64,000 bases of DNA from Paraescarpia echinospica. Lineage: Eukaryota > Annelida > Polychaeta > Sabellida > Siboglinidae. The notes beneath the pieces were generated by a model. The model was not told where the DNA came from. It worked only from the letters and a program-made list of their open reading frames with translations, and did no database searches. Of the stretch, positions 35,725 through 61,727 are shown piece by piece. Location: the NCBI GenBank assembly GCA_020002185.1, contig CM034539.1, forward strand, positions 2,655,108 through 2,719,107, read 5' to 3'. Both the position numbers and the translations under genes were made by a program. Every line of letters starts with the position of its first letter. Position 1 is the first letter of the stretch.

Positions 35725-38410
35725 AGAAGCTACCTCCGAGGTTGGACAGAAGTACGTCCTTGACACGTTCGACCTCGGTAAGTCCATGAAGGGCCTTCCC
35801 CTCAGATGGAAATTTCCAGAGAAGTACAAGTCGCATGTAGTCACCCCAGGGCAGTTCCACGTTGTGAGGATTACATGGATATGGTGACTGGGCACAAGTT
35901 CAGGGGCTCGGACTACGCTGAGATTATCCTCGAGGCTGGCCTCGTCACCAGCGGCTGTCTGAAAGTGTCCTCAGTGGGAAGGCTTATGCTAAAGCGTTAT
36001 TATGTCTGAAGACTGTCTGTGAATCGATGGAGCGGTTACTGATGGAGAAGTTTGAACAGGAGGAAAACGTCCATGTAGACAACCAAGTGGCCCTCCTCAA
36101 CCTGGTCAAGTCCTGCAGCCGAGAAAACCTCGACCTCGCTCTCCAGGACCCCTCAACTCTCACCATCGTCAACAAGTACGTCGAGTTTGAGGACAATGTT
36201 GCTGCCGGTCACCTGGGCAAGACCCCTACGTTATGGTTCGACTTCATTGAACACACCCGCTTCATCCTCGTCTATTCTGTGAAGACCAACAACCTGAAGC
36301 TCTACCACAAGTGCAATGGGGAGATGACTAACATATTCTTCACATTTGATGGCCCGAATTACTCCAGGTACTTGGTCTGGCTGGAGGTGCTCCTCATCAA
36401 CATCGACCTGTCTCACCCTGGCGAGCTTCTTGAGAAGGGCGGTATCGCAGTGGCACGGTCATTAATTTCCGGTGCACTCAGCGCAGTCGACAAAACCATG
36501 GAGGAGATATTCATGAAGTTCGCCAAGTCAGCAGGGGGTCTAGTATGGCTGTTCTCAATGTTCGCTGCTTATCAGCGTTGGTGCCGCACCACATCCGCTC
36601 ATGCCCAATATTTTGAGAGGATGTTCGAGATGTGTAAACTCATCAATGACCCCGAGTGTCCAAAGGCAGGGAAGCATCGCGAGCGCGAGGCTGCTGAGAT
36701 CAAGAAGAGCGAGGAAGCTGAGCAGCAAACACTCACTGCTACCCAGACCTTCATCGACCCCTTCGGCCTCCTTGAAAAAGACCGGGTCTACAACGTCGCA
36801 TCCGGTGTTCCTGTTTCCCCGGAGGTCGAGATCGATGTCCTTCGAACTGACACAGTTGGTAAGGAAGCCAAGAAGGCCTTCATCAGTGATCGTTTCCATA
36901 ATGGGTCATCTGAGGAGACCTTGTTCGACGATGGAGGTCTCAAACAAGACAGTCAAGCTCACCTACACACAGGAAAAGCTCATCCAGTACCGTGAGCAGA
37001 GCAACCTGACCTTTATGCTTCTTATCAAGTCGCAGTTCCTGGATGAGCCTCTCGACATTGATGAACTGACGCGGTACTCCCTCATCCCTGTTCCTCCCAG
37101 CCTCGGCGCCCCCGCCGGATTCTTCGCCAAAACGAACAAGGCCTCCATGCTACACTTCTTGCTAAATGACACCCCCGAGGAGGTGCCCTACCCAAAAAAC
37201 GCGATCCACATCCAGGATGGCATGGCTCTCTGACACGTGCTCACCAATCTGCCCCAGACGAACGGTGACATTTGCCTCCAGGTGCTGGAACAGATGGCTG
37301 CCAAAAAGAACTTTGTGTTCTCCACTGACTGCTATCATGCATAATATATCAAGGCACAGGAGAGATTGCGCCGTGGCTTCTCACAGAAGTACATCAGTGA
37401 CGGCCCGGCCACCAGGAAGCCCGCCGACTTCAAGCTGTTCCTGGCCAATGAAGAAAACAACCGACAGCTCTGCCACCTGCTGCTCCGGGTCTGGAGCAGC
37501 AAGGCGGCGTCCTCGCGACTCGAGAAGTGCGGGGCAGCGGTTGCCATCGTGGAGGGGAAGGCACATCAGCTGGACTCATCCAATGGTGAAGTGACTACGT
37601 CCTCAGACCAGGAAGAGACGGACATCCGGGTCGTTTTCTACCTCCAATATGCCACCAAGCAAGGGTACAAGTCGGCTGTAGTGAGAATTCCATTCCTGGG
37701 ATAGTGACATATTCTTCATCCTGCTGCACCACTCGCACTCCATCAGCCTCACCATCTATATCGACACCGGCACGGGCAAGCACCGCCAGATAGTCAACGT
37801 GACGGAGCTGGCCAAGTCACTGGAACACACTGGTCGGGTTCTACGTTTTCTCAGGCGAGGACTGCACCAGCGCCTTCAAGGGCAAAGGCAATGTGGCGCC
37901 CCTGAAACAGCTCCAGAAGAACCCTAAGTATTACAGCGTTTTCAAGAAACTTGTTGATGACTGGACGGTGAAGCTGGAAGTGATGGCAGATTTGGAGGCC
38001 TTCACCTGCCTCATGTACGGTCAGGCTCGCGAGACATCAATGGATGCTGTGCTGGGAAAGATGCTCATAAAGATGGTGAGAGAACACGAGAAGCTCACCA
38101 CCAAGTCCAATGTTGACATGGCTCTCCTCACACCCTGCTAATTCTCCATGTTGGCCGGGTCAACTACCGACTAGCCAACTGTAAGCGGGCCAACCAGCCT
38201 CGCTTCTGGTGACCCAAGCCCTACGATGATGGACAGGGATGGGTGAAGACTGAGGAGGGTGTACTGGAGCCAGTGTGGTCGTGCGGACCCATCTTGCCTC
38301 TACCACTGTGACTTGCTTGAGAAAGCTGCTGAGGAGGAGGAGGGAGAAGTGGAAGATGATCAGCAGATTGATTATGATGAGCTGCTTCTTGGCGATGATG
38401 ATGATTAGTG
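35725..38410 (+). pseudogene. multicopy invertebrate nuclease-like gene between foldback arms
   Basis: Frames in order: GHKFRGSDYAEIILEAGLV (about 35888-35945), the long open part 36027-36995 (FDFIEHTRFILVY, FDGPNYSRYLVWLEVLLINI, SAVDKTMEEIFMKF), then TFMLLIKSQFLDEP and KNAIHIQDGMAL (37008-37230). After a frameshift come RRGFSQKYISDGPATRKPAD, VVFYLQYATKQGYKSAVVR, IDTGTGKHRQIVNVTELAKS, FTCLMYGQARETS and finally NQPRFW-stop-PKPYDDGQGW in the right arm. I recognise the order from proteins repeated many times in invertebrate genomes, probably spread by mobile elements. At least five frameshifts or stops break it. The D-x-D strand and the GEDCTSAFKGKGN block recall FEN-like nucleases (inference). 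Confidence 0.7.
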
Positions 38411-38937
38411 TGTAGTGTCGAGGGTAAGTTTCGGGTAGATAGTTCTTGAGTAAACGTAGATACTGATCGTAGTGGGTAGATTTCGTGTAGTTTCCTTTCT
38501 CCTTGGACTCATAATTAGCCCATTTTCCGCCTAGTAGTGGCATATAATGTTGAGTCTGTGCTTAGGCGCAATCACCTATCCTTAACTTAGTATTTGACTC
38601 GATTTCAGGCATGAAAATATTGTATTATGTGCATTTTGAAGCAATAAATATGTTTGTATCGTCAAAATAACCATCTCAAGCGATTCCTCATGCCACAGTT
38701 ATACGAAAAAGTGGGTTCATTTGTCTTTGTACGATGAATGGTTCAAAAGTTATGGGTATCCTTGATTTTACCAGTCGCGCGTGACAAAATCCAAAATGCC
38801 AATCGGACCCCTTCGGGCATTATTTCAAAATGTGAACATCCAAATCTGTTTCCTAGAAACCTTCAGGGTTGAACAAATGTAAGTTTCGTTTAGAAATCCA
38901 CTGGGTGCATGGGGGGCATACCTTCCGACTGTACTAT

Positions 38938-38978
38938 TCTGAGGGACAAATTATTATTGAGGATAATTTGTCCCTCAG
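38938..38978. repeat. short palindrome in right foldback arm
   Basis: GAGGGACAAATTAT and ATAATTTGTCCCTC face each other across about 8 bp. It has no counterpart in the left arm, so it was inserted or duplicated after the arms formed. Confidence 0.8.
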
Positions 38979-38995
38979 TAGTCGAGCGAAGTAGT

Positions 38996-41150
38996 CCTTT
39001 TCTTTTACAGTAGTACTTAGTACAGTACCCCCATTGCATATTCTACCTCGTCGTTCCCATGTCCTGTGTGGAGGCATTTACATTTCCCAAAATTGAACAG
39101 CATTTGCCACTTTTCAGACCATTTGATCAACCTGTCAAGATCATCTTGTAAATGATGTCTATCTCCATCACTTTTAATCCTTCTAAACACTTTTGTATCA
39201 TCCACAAATATCAACACCTTGCTTGTTATTTCATCATCCAAATCGTTGATATATATTAAGAATAATATAGATCCTAATACTGATCCCTGTGGTACCCCAC
39301 TCAATACCGATTTCCAGTTTGAAGCCACCCCATCAACTACTACACGTTGTCTTTTATCAATCAGCCATTGTTCTATCCAGTTTATTATACCATTTCCTAT
39401 GCCATGGGCCTTTAGTTTAAGCAGTAATCTTTTATGTGGTACTTTGTCGAAAGCGTTTTGAAAATATAAGTAGACGATATCTACTGGTGATCCCTCATCT
39501 ACCCACTTAGTGATGTCTTCCAAAAAACATAACATATTTGTTAAGCATGACCTCGCTTTAAAAAAACCATGTTGAGATGGGTTTATCAAGTTTTGTTTAA
39601 CAAGAAAATCCACCATGTGATCTTTAATTAGTCTTTCTAATAATTTACAAATCACTGATGTTAAACTCACTGGTCTATAGTTCTCTGACTTGTTTCTCGA
39701 ACCTTTTTTAAATAACGGTATAATGTTTGCCTCTTTCCATTCTAAAGGAACCACTCCCTCTTCTAATGACAAATTTAAAACTGTTGCAAGCGGTACGCTA
39801 ATTTGTTCTACAATTTCCAATAGTAGTTTGGGCGGAATCCCATCCACTCCAGGTGATTTATTATCCTTCATAGCCCTTATTTTCTTAGCTACCATTTCCG
39901 GGGTTACAATTAATTGTCCTAAATAGTCTGAATCTGCCCCCTTGAACTTAGCCTCTGGTACTGGCAGTGAACTAATATCTTCCCTGGTAAACTCTGAACT
40001 AAATTACTCATTCAGGTCTTCTGCCATTAAGAATCCCTCTGATATTATATTTCCAGCACTATCTTCTAGAGGACCGACCTTATCTGGAACTTTCTGTTTG
40101 CTTCGAACATACGCATAAAAAACTCTTGCTGTCATGTTTTATATTACTAGCTAATTGTTGTTCATAGCTTCTCTTTGAATTTCTAATTTCAGCAGTAGCT
40201 TGGTTAAGTGCTTCTTTATAACTGTTGTAGTCTTCATCATTTCCAGTACATCTACATGATTTCCACATCATTTGTTTATACTTAATTTTTCTAATGGCTT
40301 CTTTCGATAAGTGTTTCTTTTTGGACCGTTTTGTTTTTTGAAGGGTACACATTTATTGACTATGCACTTAATTTCACTCTTTAATATATTCCAGCATTCT
40401 GTTTCCGTCTTATTTTTCAGTGTGTTATTCCAGTCTATCTTTGCTAAATATTTCCTCATGTCCTTATACCTTCCTTTGTGGAAATTTCTCCTGTGCTGCT
40501 TTTTACTATTCTTTCTGATTTTACTTTGATGGTAAAGTGTATCTGGTTGTGATCGCTTGTGAGGATAATACAGTCCCGTTTGCTTACTTCCCTTATAGCG
40601 TGTTGTATTTTTTCATTCTCTTCTATGCTTATGTTTGGACTTCGATAAACTAACCCAACTGTTAACGTTGAGTTTCCAGTAACTATGTTACACCAAACAG
40701 CTTCTTCGCAATCTGCTTCTCTTTCTAATTTTATTTCATAAGCATGAATAGATTCTTTAATATATAAAATAACTCCACCTCCCTTTCTTCCTATTCTATC
40801 TTTTCTAAACATTAAATATCCTGTCAGTCCCAATTCAGCATCTGATATATAGGTGGTGGTCCAAGATTCGGTTATACCTATTATATGAGGGTCAATATCT
40901 TCTACCATAATGTTTAGTTCATTTCTTTTGTTTACTATACTCCTTGCATTTAAACAAACACATTTATATCCAGCTTCAAAAGAGTTTTCCAGATTGTTAT
41001 TTGGTGATTCATTTGTGCTGTCTTTATCTATGACTCCATTTTCAGGCTTTTCTGTGAGTCCCCCCTGCGAATCTAGTTTAAATAGATGCAACTTGTCCCA
41101 CTGTCAACAGATCGCAGCAGGTTCTCTGAGAAAACTGTGTCATCTGCATA
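38996..41150 (-). pseudogene. CR1-type LINE copy 2, ORF2 (3' truncated)
   Basis: On the minus strand: ORF2 start region (FKLDSQGGLTEKPENGVIDK), endonuclease blocks CLNARSIVNKRNELNIMVED, GITESWTTT and LVYRSPNIS. A deletion then joins CIIL to TSDHNQIHF and removes the GDFN block. After frameshifts the RT follows ([55 protein letters not shown]), with FVDDTKVF in the catalytic box and the C-terminal third missing beyond 38996, where the foldback arm begins. Head-to-head with copy 3. Confidence 0.9.
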
Positions 41151-41293
41151 CATGGCTGGACAGAAATTGATGCTTGCTGTTGCAAGATCATTCATGTATA
41201 TTAGGAATAACAATGGCTCTAGAATTGAATCTTGGGGGACTCCAGTAGTAATCATTTCTGGATTCGAGGCTATATTTGGCGAAGGTAGAACGT
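41151..41293 (-). pseudogene. RT fragment of another LINE fused to CR1 sequence
   Basis: Minus-strand frame reads MITTGVPQDSILEPLLFLIY then MNDLATAS and CPAMYADDT (RT catalytic region). It passes without a break into FSENLLRSVDSG, the end of CR1 ORF1 of copy 2. The two pieces come from different parts or families of LINE. Confidence 0.7.
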
Positions 41294-41797
41294 AGAAATT
41301 GGTGGGTGTAGAAAAGTTGATAAACAAGTGGAATTACTCATTGATAAGTATTATTCTTGCCTTAATATCATTCATAAAGTTGCAGTAAACGTATATTGAG
41401 TAGCAGTTGTGCTTAAAGTTAGTTTTTTAAAGTATTTTAGAACACCTTAGTATAGTGAGTGATAATAGGGTAACTTAACCTTCGATCAGTTGTACACAAG
41501 ATTTATCAAACCTGATTATGTGGTAGAATATATAGGAGATAAAGTAACAACCATCAAACTACTTACATAAGATAATATATGTGTCAGCCAGTACTTGCTA
41601 GATATTTTGATTAGGTAGCATTGTTGTTAAAATTAAGCAAGGGCGATAGTCGGGCGGCGTAACCTAAATAAATAAAGCAGCCTAACGTACGGAACGTAAT
41701 TGATTGTATTTAAATTAGGTCACTACCGGTAATGTTAGCGTTCGTGACATGATAAATAGTCGGCTGTGTAATTGAAATCTATAACATAAAGTGTGCT

Positions 41798-42795
41798 GTG
41801 TGTCTGCAGAAAGAGATAGTTAGGTTGACAGATATTGTGAAGGGAATGGAGATGGGAATTAGCAAGGAGGCAGGTCGAATAGAGAGAGACGATACGGAGA
41901 GAAGTGATAATACTGCAAGACTGAAAGAGAATAGCAATGGCAAGAAAACTGAGGAAAGGAGATTGAGAGGAGGGAAGGTGATTGGAGGGGAAGAAATTGG
42001 AAAATCGATAACAGAAAACGTGACAAGCGTGAAGGTGACAGGGGAGAAAGTGACCTTAGAGAAGGAGGGAGGGAAGATGGGACGGGAGAGGAGAGAAGGA
42101 AATGAGATGGGACGAAAGATGAAGGGACGAAAGGAAGTGAGAGCAAATGTGATAGAAGAGAAGTCGATAAAAGGGACGCTGACAGAAGGAAAAGTGACAA
42201 GAGAAAGAGCGACTGGAAAGAATCGATCGGAAGAGAATGTGACTGGAGAGAAGATGAGAGGGGGGAAAGACAACAACCAGACAGATGCAAACCGAAGAAG
42301 GAGCTATTCTAAGGCAGTGATTGAGGGGGCAATGAGGAAAGAGAGGGTGTTTATGGGCGACTCCATTATGAGAAAGACGGACAAGACACTGAGCGAGGGG
42401 AAGGACGTCGTTGTTTGTCTACCGGGGGCTAGAATTGAACATGTGACTGACAGGGTAGAGAAGGTATTGGGACATGGCAAGGGGGGGTCTATACTAGTAC
42501 ATGTTGGAACAAATAATGCAGACAGGGAGGGAACAACTGCGATAGTACAGAATTATAGACAGTTAGTGAGGAAGCTAAAGAAGACAATAGTTGAACAGGT
42601 TATTCTGTCAGGAATGTTGCCAGTAATGGGAAGAAGGGGGGCAACGTATAGAAACTGCAAGAGGATGGCGATCAACGCACTAGTTGAGCAGATGTGTGAA
42701 GAAGAGGGGGTGGGATTCACAGATTTATGGGGATACTTTGTTGGGAGGAAGATATGTACATGAGAGATGGCCTCCATCTTAGTGGAAAGGGGGCA
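41798..42795 (+). pseudogene. CR1 ORF1: basic linker and SGNH-esterase domain
   Basis: No ATG opens this frame; the PHD-finger start present at 511-804 has been deleted between the 5' UTR and CLQKEIVRL. A long Lys/Arg/Glu-rich, low-complexity stretch (to about 42300) precedes RVFMGDSIMRKTDK (GDS block, about 42350), ILVHVGTNNADR (about 42490), and, after a frameshift near 42745, YMRDGLHLSGKGA with the D-x-x-H block. These are SGNH-hydrolase blocks I, III and V, known from ORF1 of CR1-group LINEs, where the esterase probably aids membrane or RNP functions. The catalytic Ser and the D-x-x-H are present but in two frames. Confidence 0.85.
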
Positions 42796-42841
42796 GTAGT
42801 TTCTCAGAGAACCTGCTGCAATCTGTTGACAGTGGGACAGG

Positions 42842-45730
42842 TTGTATCTATTTAAACTAGATTCGCAGGGGGAACTCACAGAAAAGCTTAAAACTGGAGG
42901 CATAGATAAAGACAGCACAAATAAATCAGCAAAGAACAGTCTGGAAAACTCTTCTGAAACTGGATATAAATGTGATTGTTTAAATGCAAGGAGTATAGTA
43001 AACAAAAGAAGTGAACTAAACATTATGGTAGAAGATATTGACCCTCACATAATAGGTATAACCGAATCCTGGACCACCACCGATATATCAGATGCCGAAT
43101 TGGGACTGACAGGATATGTAATGTTTAGGAAAGATAGAATAGGAAAAAAGGGAGGTGGAGTTATTTTATATATTAAAGAATCTATCCAGCCTGATGAAAT
43201 AAAATTAGAAAGAGAAACAGATTGCGAAGAAGCTGTTTGGTGTTACATAGTTACATGAAACTTAACGTTAACATTTGGGTTAGTTTATCGAAGTCCAAAC
43301 ATAAGCATAGAAGAAAATGAAAAAATTCAAAACGCTAAAAATATAAGGGAAGTAAGCAAACGGGACTGTATTATTATGGGGGATTTTAACCACGGGCATA
43401 TACAATGGAAATCTCTACAGAGTATGGGGAGTGAGGACCACAAGTTTTTAGTTTTAGTTCAAGATAGTTTCCTTTCTTAACATGTTCTAGAACCAACCAG
43501 GGGTGAGAATGTGTTAGACATCGTTTTGTCCTCACATAATGAATTAGTTGACAATGTCAAGATATATGAGCCACTGGGGAGTAGTGATCACAACCAGATA
43601 CATTTTACCATCAAAGTAAAATCAGAAAGGAATAGTAAAAAGCAGTATAGGATAAATTTCCACAAAAGGAAGGTAAAAGGACATGGGGAAATATTTAGCA
43701 AACATAGACTGGAATAACACACTGAAAAATAAGACAGGAACAGAATGCTGGAATATGTTAAAGAGTGAAATTATGTGCATCGCCGATAAATGTGTACCCT
43801 TAAAAAAACAAGGGAAACGGTCCAAAAAGAAACACTTATCGAAAGAAGCCATTAAAAAAATTAAGTAAAAACAAATAATGTGGAAGTCATATAGATGTAC
43901 TGGAAATGATGAAGACTACAGCAGTTATAAAGAAGCACTTAACCAAGCTACAGCCGAAATTAAAAATTCAAAGAAAAGCTATGAACAACAATTAGCTAGT
44001 AATATAAAACATGACAGCAATAGTTTTTATACGTATGTTCGAAGCAAACAGAAAGTTCAAGATAAGGTCGGACCTCTAGAAGATAGTGCTGGAAATATAA
44101 TATCAGAGGGATTCTTAATGGCAGAAGACCTGAATGAGTACTTTAGTTCAGTGTTAACCAGAGAAGATATTAGTTCACTGCCAGTGCCAGAGACTAAGTT
44201 CAAGGGGCAGATTCAGACTATTTAGAACAATTAATTGTAACCCCGGAAATGGTAGCTCAGAAAATAAGGGATATGAAGGATAATAAATCACCTGGAGTGG
44301 ATGGGATTCCGCCCAAACTACTATTGGAAATTGTAGGACAAATAAATTAGCGTACCGCTTGCAACAGTTTTTAATTTGTCATTAGAAGAGGGAATGGTTC
44401 CTTTAGAATGGAAAGAGGCAAACATTATACCGTTATTCAAAAAAGGTTCGTGAAACAAGTCAGAGAACTATAGACCAGTGAGTTTAACATCAGTGATTTG
44501 CAAATTATTAGAAGGACTAATTAAAGATCACATAGTGGATTTTCTTGTTAAACAAAACTTGATAAACCTATCTGAACATGGTTTTTTAAAGCGAGGTCAT
44601 GCTTAATAAATATGTTATGTTTTTTGGAAGACATCACTAAGTGGGTAGATGAGGGATCACCAGTAGATATCGTCTAATTAGATTTTCAAAAAGCTTTTGA
44701 CAAAGTACCACATCAAAGATTACTGCTTAATCTAAAGGCCCATGGCATAGGAATTGGTATAATAAACTGGACAGAAAAATGGCTGATTGACAGAAGACAA
44801 CGTGTAGTAGTTGGTGGGGAGACTTCAAACTGAAAATCGGTATTTAGTGGGGTACCACAGGGGTCAGTACTAGGACCTATATTATTCTTAATATATATCA
44901 ACGATTTGGATGATGAAATAGCAAGCAAGGTGTTGAAATTTGCAGATGATACAAAAGTGTTTAGAAGGATTAAAAGTGATGGAGATAGACAGCATTTACA
45001 AGATGATCTTGACAGGTTGATCAAATGGTCAGAAAAGTGGCAAATGCTGTTCAATTTTGGGAAATGTAAATGCCTTCACACAGGGCATGGGAACGAATAT
45101 GTAGAATATACAATGGGGGGTACTGTACTAAGTACTACTGTAAAAGAAAAGGACTTGGGGTTAACCATTAGTGCTGATATGAAGGTTTCAGAGCAGTGCG
45201 GAATTGCAGCTTCAAAGGGAAATCAAATCCTTGGATTAATTAAGCGAAACATAACGTATAAGGAACAAGAGCTAATAATACCGCTGTACAAAACAATAGT
45301 GAGGCCTCATTTAGAATATTGTATTCAAGTGTGGAGGCCATATCGCAGGAAGGACACAGATATGCTAGAAAGAGTGCAGAGGAGAGCAACTAAAATGATA
45401 CCAAAACTGAGGGATCTTAGTGACGAAATACGCCTAAAATGCGGCTTAACAACCCTAGAGACCAAGAGGTTGAGAGGATATCAGATAGAAGTGTTTAAAA
45501 TAATGAATGGATATGAAAATATTGATAGAAATATTTTTTTCTCAGTTAAGAAAGATAGAAGGACTAGAGGACATGAAGTTACATTAGCAAAGGAGCAGAG
45601 TAGATTATATATAAGAAAGTTTTCATTTTGACAAAGGACTGTAAATGAATGGAACAGATTATCTGCTGATTGTGTGGGTGCTAGTAGCGTGAATATGTTT
45701 AAAAATAAAATCGACACATACCTCACAAGG
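42842..45730 (+). pseudogene. CR1 ORF2: APE endonuclease and reverse transcriptase (copy 3)
   Basis: Endonuclease blocks CLNARSIVNKRSELNIMVED, GITESWTTTDIS, LVYRSPNIS, CIIMGDFNHGHIQWKS and GSSDHNQIHF are present. The RT follows: [67 protein letters not shown] and FADDTKVF. The C-terminal part reads EYCIQVWRPYRRKDTDMLER to MFKNKIDTYLTRAG. Stops or frameshifts occur near 43256, 43480, 43866, 44222, 44349, 44605, 44677, 44833 and 45630. Target-primed reverse transcription is the known role. Confidence 0.9.
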
Positions 45731-45983
45731 GCGGGATACACATAGATAAAAGGGTCGGACTCTCGATAAGTCAAAGGGCTCTCTTGTCCACCTGCCACCT
45801 AGAGTTAATTCTCTGGGTGGCAATCTTGTTAAATCTTGTTAAAGGTGATTGTATGTGATTCTATATATTATTGTGTGTGTAGTAAATAGTTTTAAAACTA
45901 TTCTAGTTCGGTATTTTTATGCCATGATATTCGAGTTTGTTGACAAGGATTGTATGATCAATTGTGTCAAAAGTCTTTGACTG

Positions 45984-45985
<2 letters not shown>

Positions 45986-46056
<71 letters not shown>

Positions 46057-46090
46057 CGAGTGTGCGTGTGCGCGTGTGTGCGTGTGTGCT
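45986..46090. repeat. (TG)n microsatellite
   Basis: TG run followed by CG/TG mixture. It explains the Val/Cys and Thr/His frames here. Confidence 0.95.
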
Positions 46091-47009
46091 TGTACTATCA
46101 CTATACATGAATTCATTAGGGAGCTGTGTTATCAGTTAAACTATGACGCAGTTACTCATTCGATTTTTAATAAAGAAATCTCTTTATATGGAGCATAATG
46201 TGTATTGTGGTACGGACTACTGACTTGGTATTATCATTGTAGCGACACGTTTTATGCAGCAGTTTCCGGGTCCTATAAAAACGCGGTCACTATTTTTTTA
46301 TAAGTATACGTAATATTCGTTTGGTGAATCTGCTTACTTATCAGATCAGATCAGATCTTGCGAGCCCTAACCATTTAAAGCAATGGGAAATTACAACAAA
46401 AAATATAACGTTTTTATTTTTCTTCCGGAGAGAAGTAGATTTGTTCATGACCATTAATGCCCGATATGCAAAGTATCTAGGTAACGCCAGTTAATATTTG
46501 AAGATATACGGCTGAACGTAATAGTTTCTTATGGTTAATCATCGAAATTACTTCTATGTGGGGGAGGGGATCAGAGACATTTTCGTCTGGCGTCAGACAT
46601 CGGTAGTTTACGCTTCGGACCGATACTATTAATATATTGGTATCAGTGTTCACAAACTTTCTTCGGACATATCGGACATTGATGTTCTGAGATGATCCCT
46701 AATATGCCATAATACACAGAGAAAAGTTAATAAAACTAGAACGTAGACAGCATTGTCTGAAGAAAAATACACTTTATAGATTGAACTTTATACAAAAGAT
46801 AGGCGTGACAAACTGCATAGGAAGGAACGGACAGTGCTGAGCACTTCAGTTCAAAATGTTGGTCTCTCAATAAGCCAATGGATTCCTTGTGCCTTGTCGT
46901 TTGAAACGTCGCTTTGGATGGTATTCATATTAAATATATCGTTAAACAAAACTGGAATATATGCCATATCGTCGTCATCATGTTTGGAATGCTGGAGTAC
47001 CGTTAACTA
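46091..47009. other. region 3' of gene B; contents unclear
   Basis: Lies just beyond the gene B stop and should include its 3' UTR, but no convincing polyadenylation signal was identified on the minus strand. Nothing else recognised. Confidence 0.4.
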
Positions 47010-60503
<13,494 letters not shown>

Positions 60504-60629
60504 CTGCGAAACAGTCACCACGATGCAATCGAATTTCGTTCGGAGGAAAGTAATTATATCTTCAAATAGATTAAACAAATTAACTAATAAAATCATCCAA
60601 TAAGTATGATATGTATTACAGTGTGACAC

Positions 60630-60914
<285 letters not shown>

Positions 60915-60959
60915 ATATATGTATATATGCATATATGTATATGGGGCCAAATGGGGCCA

Positions 60960-61460
60960 GATGTAAAGAAACAGCAGCTTTGAGATCATCTCTGACAGAC
61001 AGTATCATTATCGCTTGTAGCAATCAAATGGAGAGATGGGCGAAATATTACGTTAAGGTTTACTCCAGAGAAGTTTGGTTGAAGACTACTTCTAGGAAGA
61101 CCAAATTCATGGTTTATTTCCTCCCAGAAAATGTTAACGTCGTAACCAGAGAAGGGACAGTTGCGGAGAAGGTCGATGATTTAGAATAACTCGAATCCAG
61201 GGCGAGCTCTCCAACCAACGATAAAAGAAAATAATAGCACAGAAAACTCTTAACCAACTAAGTGCAATATGGAAATCTACACTCCCACGCCAGATCATGC
61301 AGCGACTGTTCACGACAACGGTGGGTCCTACGTGGGTGGTAATTACTGACCATAAGAAAGACACTAAAAGCTAGAAGACGATGCTACACACAAATGCGGC
61401 GAACTGTATGACTAATCTACTTCAACATCAATGATTGGCAGAGTCATTTTGTCAGGATAT
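60960..61460 (+). pseudogene. non-LTR retrotransposon RT C-terminal fragment
   Basis: Reads RKTKFMVYFLPENVNVVTRE and GTVAEKVDDLE (about 61100-61187), then out of frame AIWKSTLPRQIMQRLFTTTV (about 61268-61320) and RRCYTQMRRTV. This order is known from the post-catalytic part of LINE ORF2 that ends in a zinc-binding tail. Many stops; a fossil. Confidence 0.7.
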
Positions 61461-61587
61461 GGACGCCAATGGGAGTGCTTAGAGTGTCATAAACCAGATC
61501 AGTGTACAAGATACATATCTACTACCTGTGTTGACTCTAGACACAGACACCAGGTAAAAGGCGCTAACGGCGTGTAGTGGCTCTCCG

Positions 61588-61727
61588 TGAGTGAGTGAGT
61601 GAGTGAGTGAGTGAGTGAGTGAGTGAGTGAGTGAGTGAGTGAGTGAGTGAGTGAGTGAGTGAGTGAGTGAGTGAGTGAGTGAGTGAGTGAGTGAGTGAGT
61701 GAGTGAGTGAGTGAGTGGGTGAGTGTA
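61588..61727. repeat. (GAGT)n microsatellite
   Basis: About 34 GAGT units. Minus-strand Leu-Thr-His-Ser frame is an artefact. Confidence 0.97.

Larger units (their letters stand above)
34976..38995. mobile_element. 4-kb foldback element with ~730-bp inverted arms
   Basis: The left arm (34976-35709) and right arm (about 38187-38995) are inverted copies of each other, ending outside in ACTACTTCGCTCG. Words shared in opposite orientation include TAAGGATAAGTGAT/ATCACCTATCCTTA, ACTTTTGAACCATTCATCG and GTACAGTCGG. The arms contain the C-terminal coding end and 3' UTR of the gene that lies between them. The right arm has a further 36-bp palindrome inserted. Transcription would give a long hairpin RNA. 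Whether it transposed as a unit is not shown; no clear target duplication was found. Confidence 0.8.
41294..45840 (+). mobile_element. CR1-type LINE copy 3, nearly full length
   Basis: Plus-strand copy with 5' UTR (41294-41790), ORF1 with an esterase domain, ORF2 with endonuclease and RT, and the 3' terminus GGCAATCTTGTTAAATC plus one more tail unit at about 45820-45840. It is the most complete of five copies seen and defines the family for this window. Stops and frameshifts in ORF2 and loss of the ORF1 start show it is dead. Confidence 0.9.

Noticed and set aside
35709..35895. N-terminal part of a minus-strand frame at 35485-35895
   Set aside because: Only the part in the left foldback arm is coding-like; the rest is antisense to the nuclease-like gene.
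41798..42276. Minus-strand Ser/Phe/Pro-rich frames opposite CR1 ORF1
   Set aside because: Shadow of the Lys/Glu/Arg-rich ORF1 linker on the other strand.
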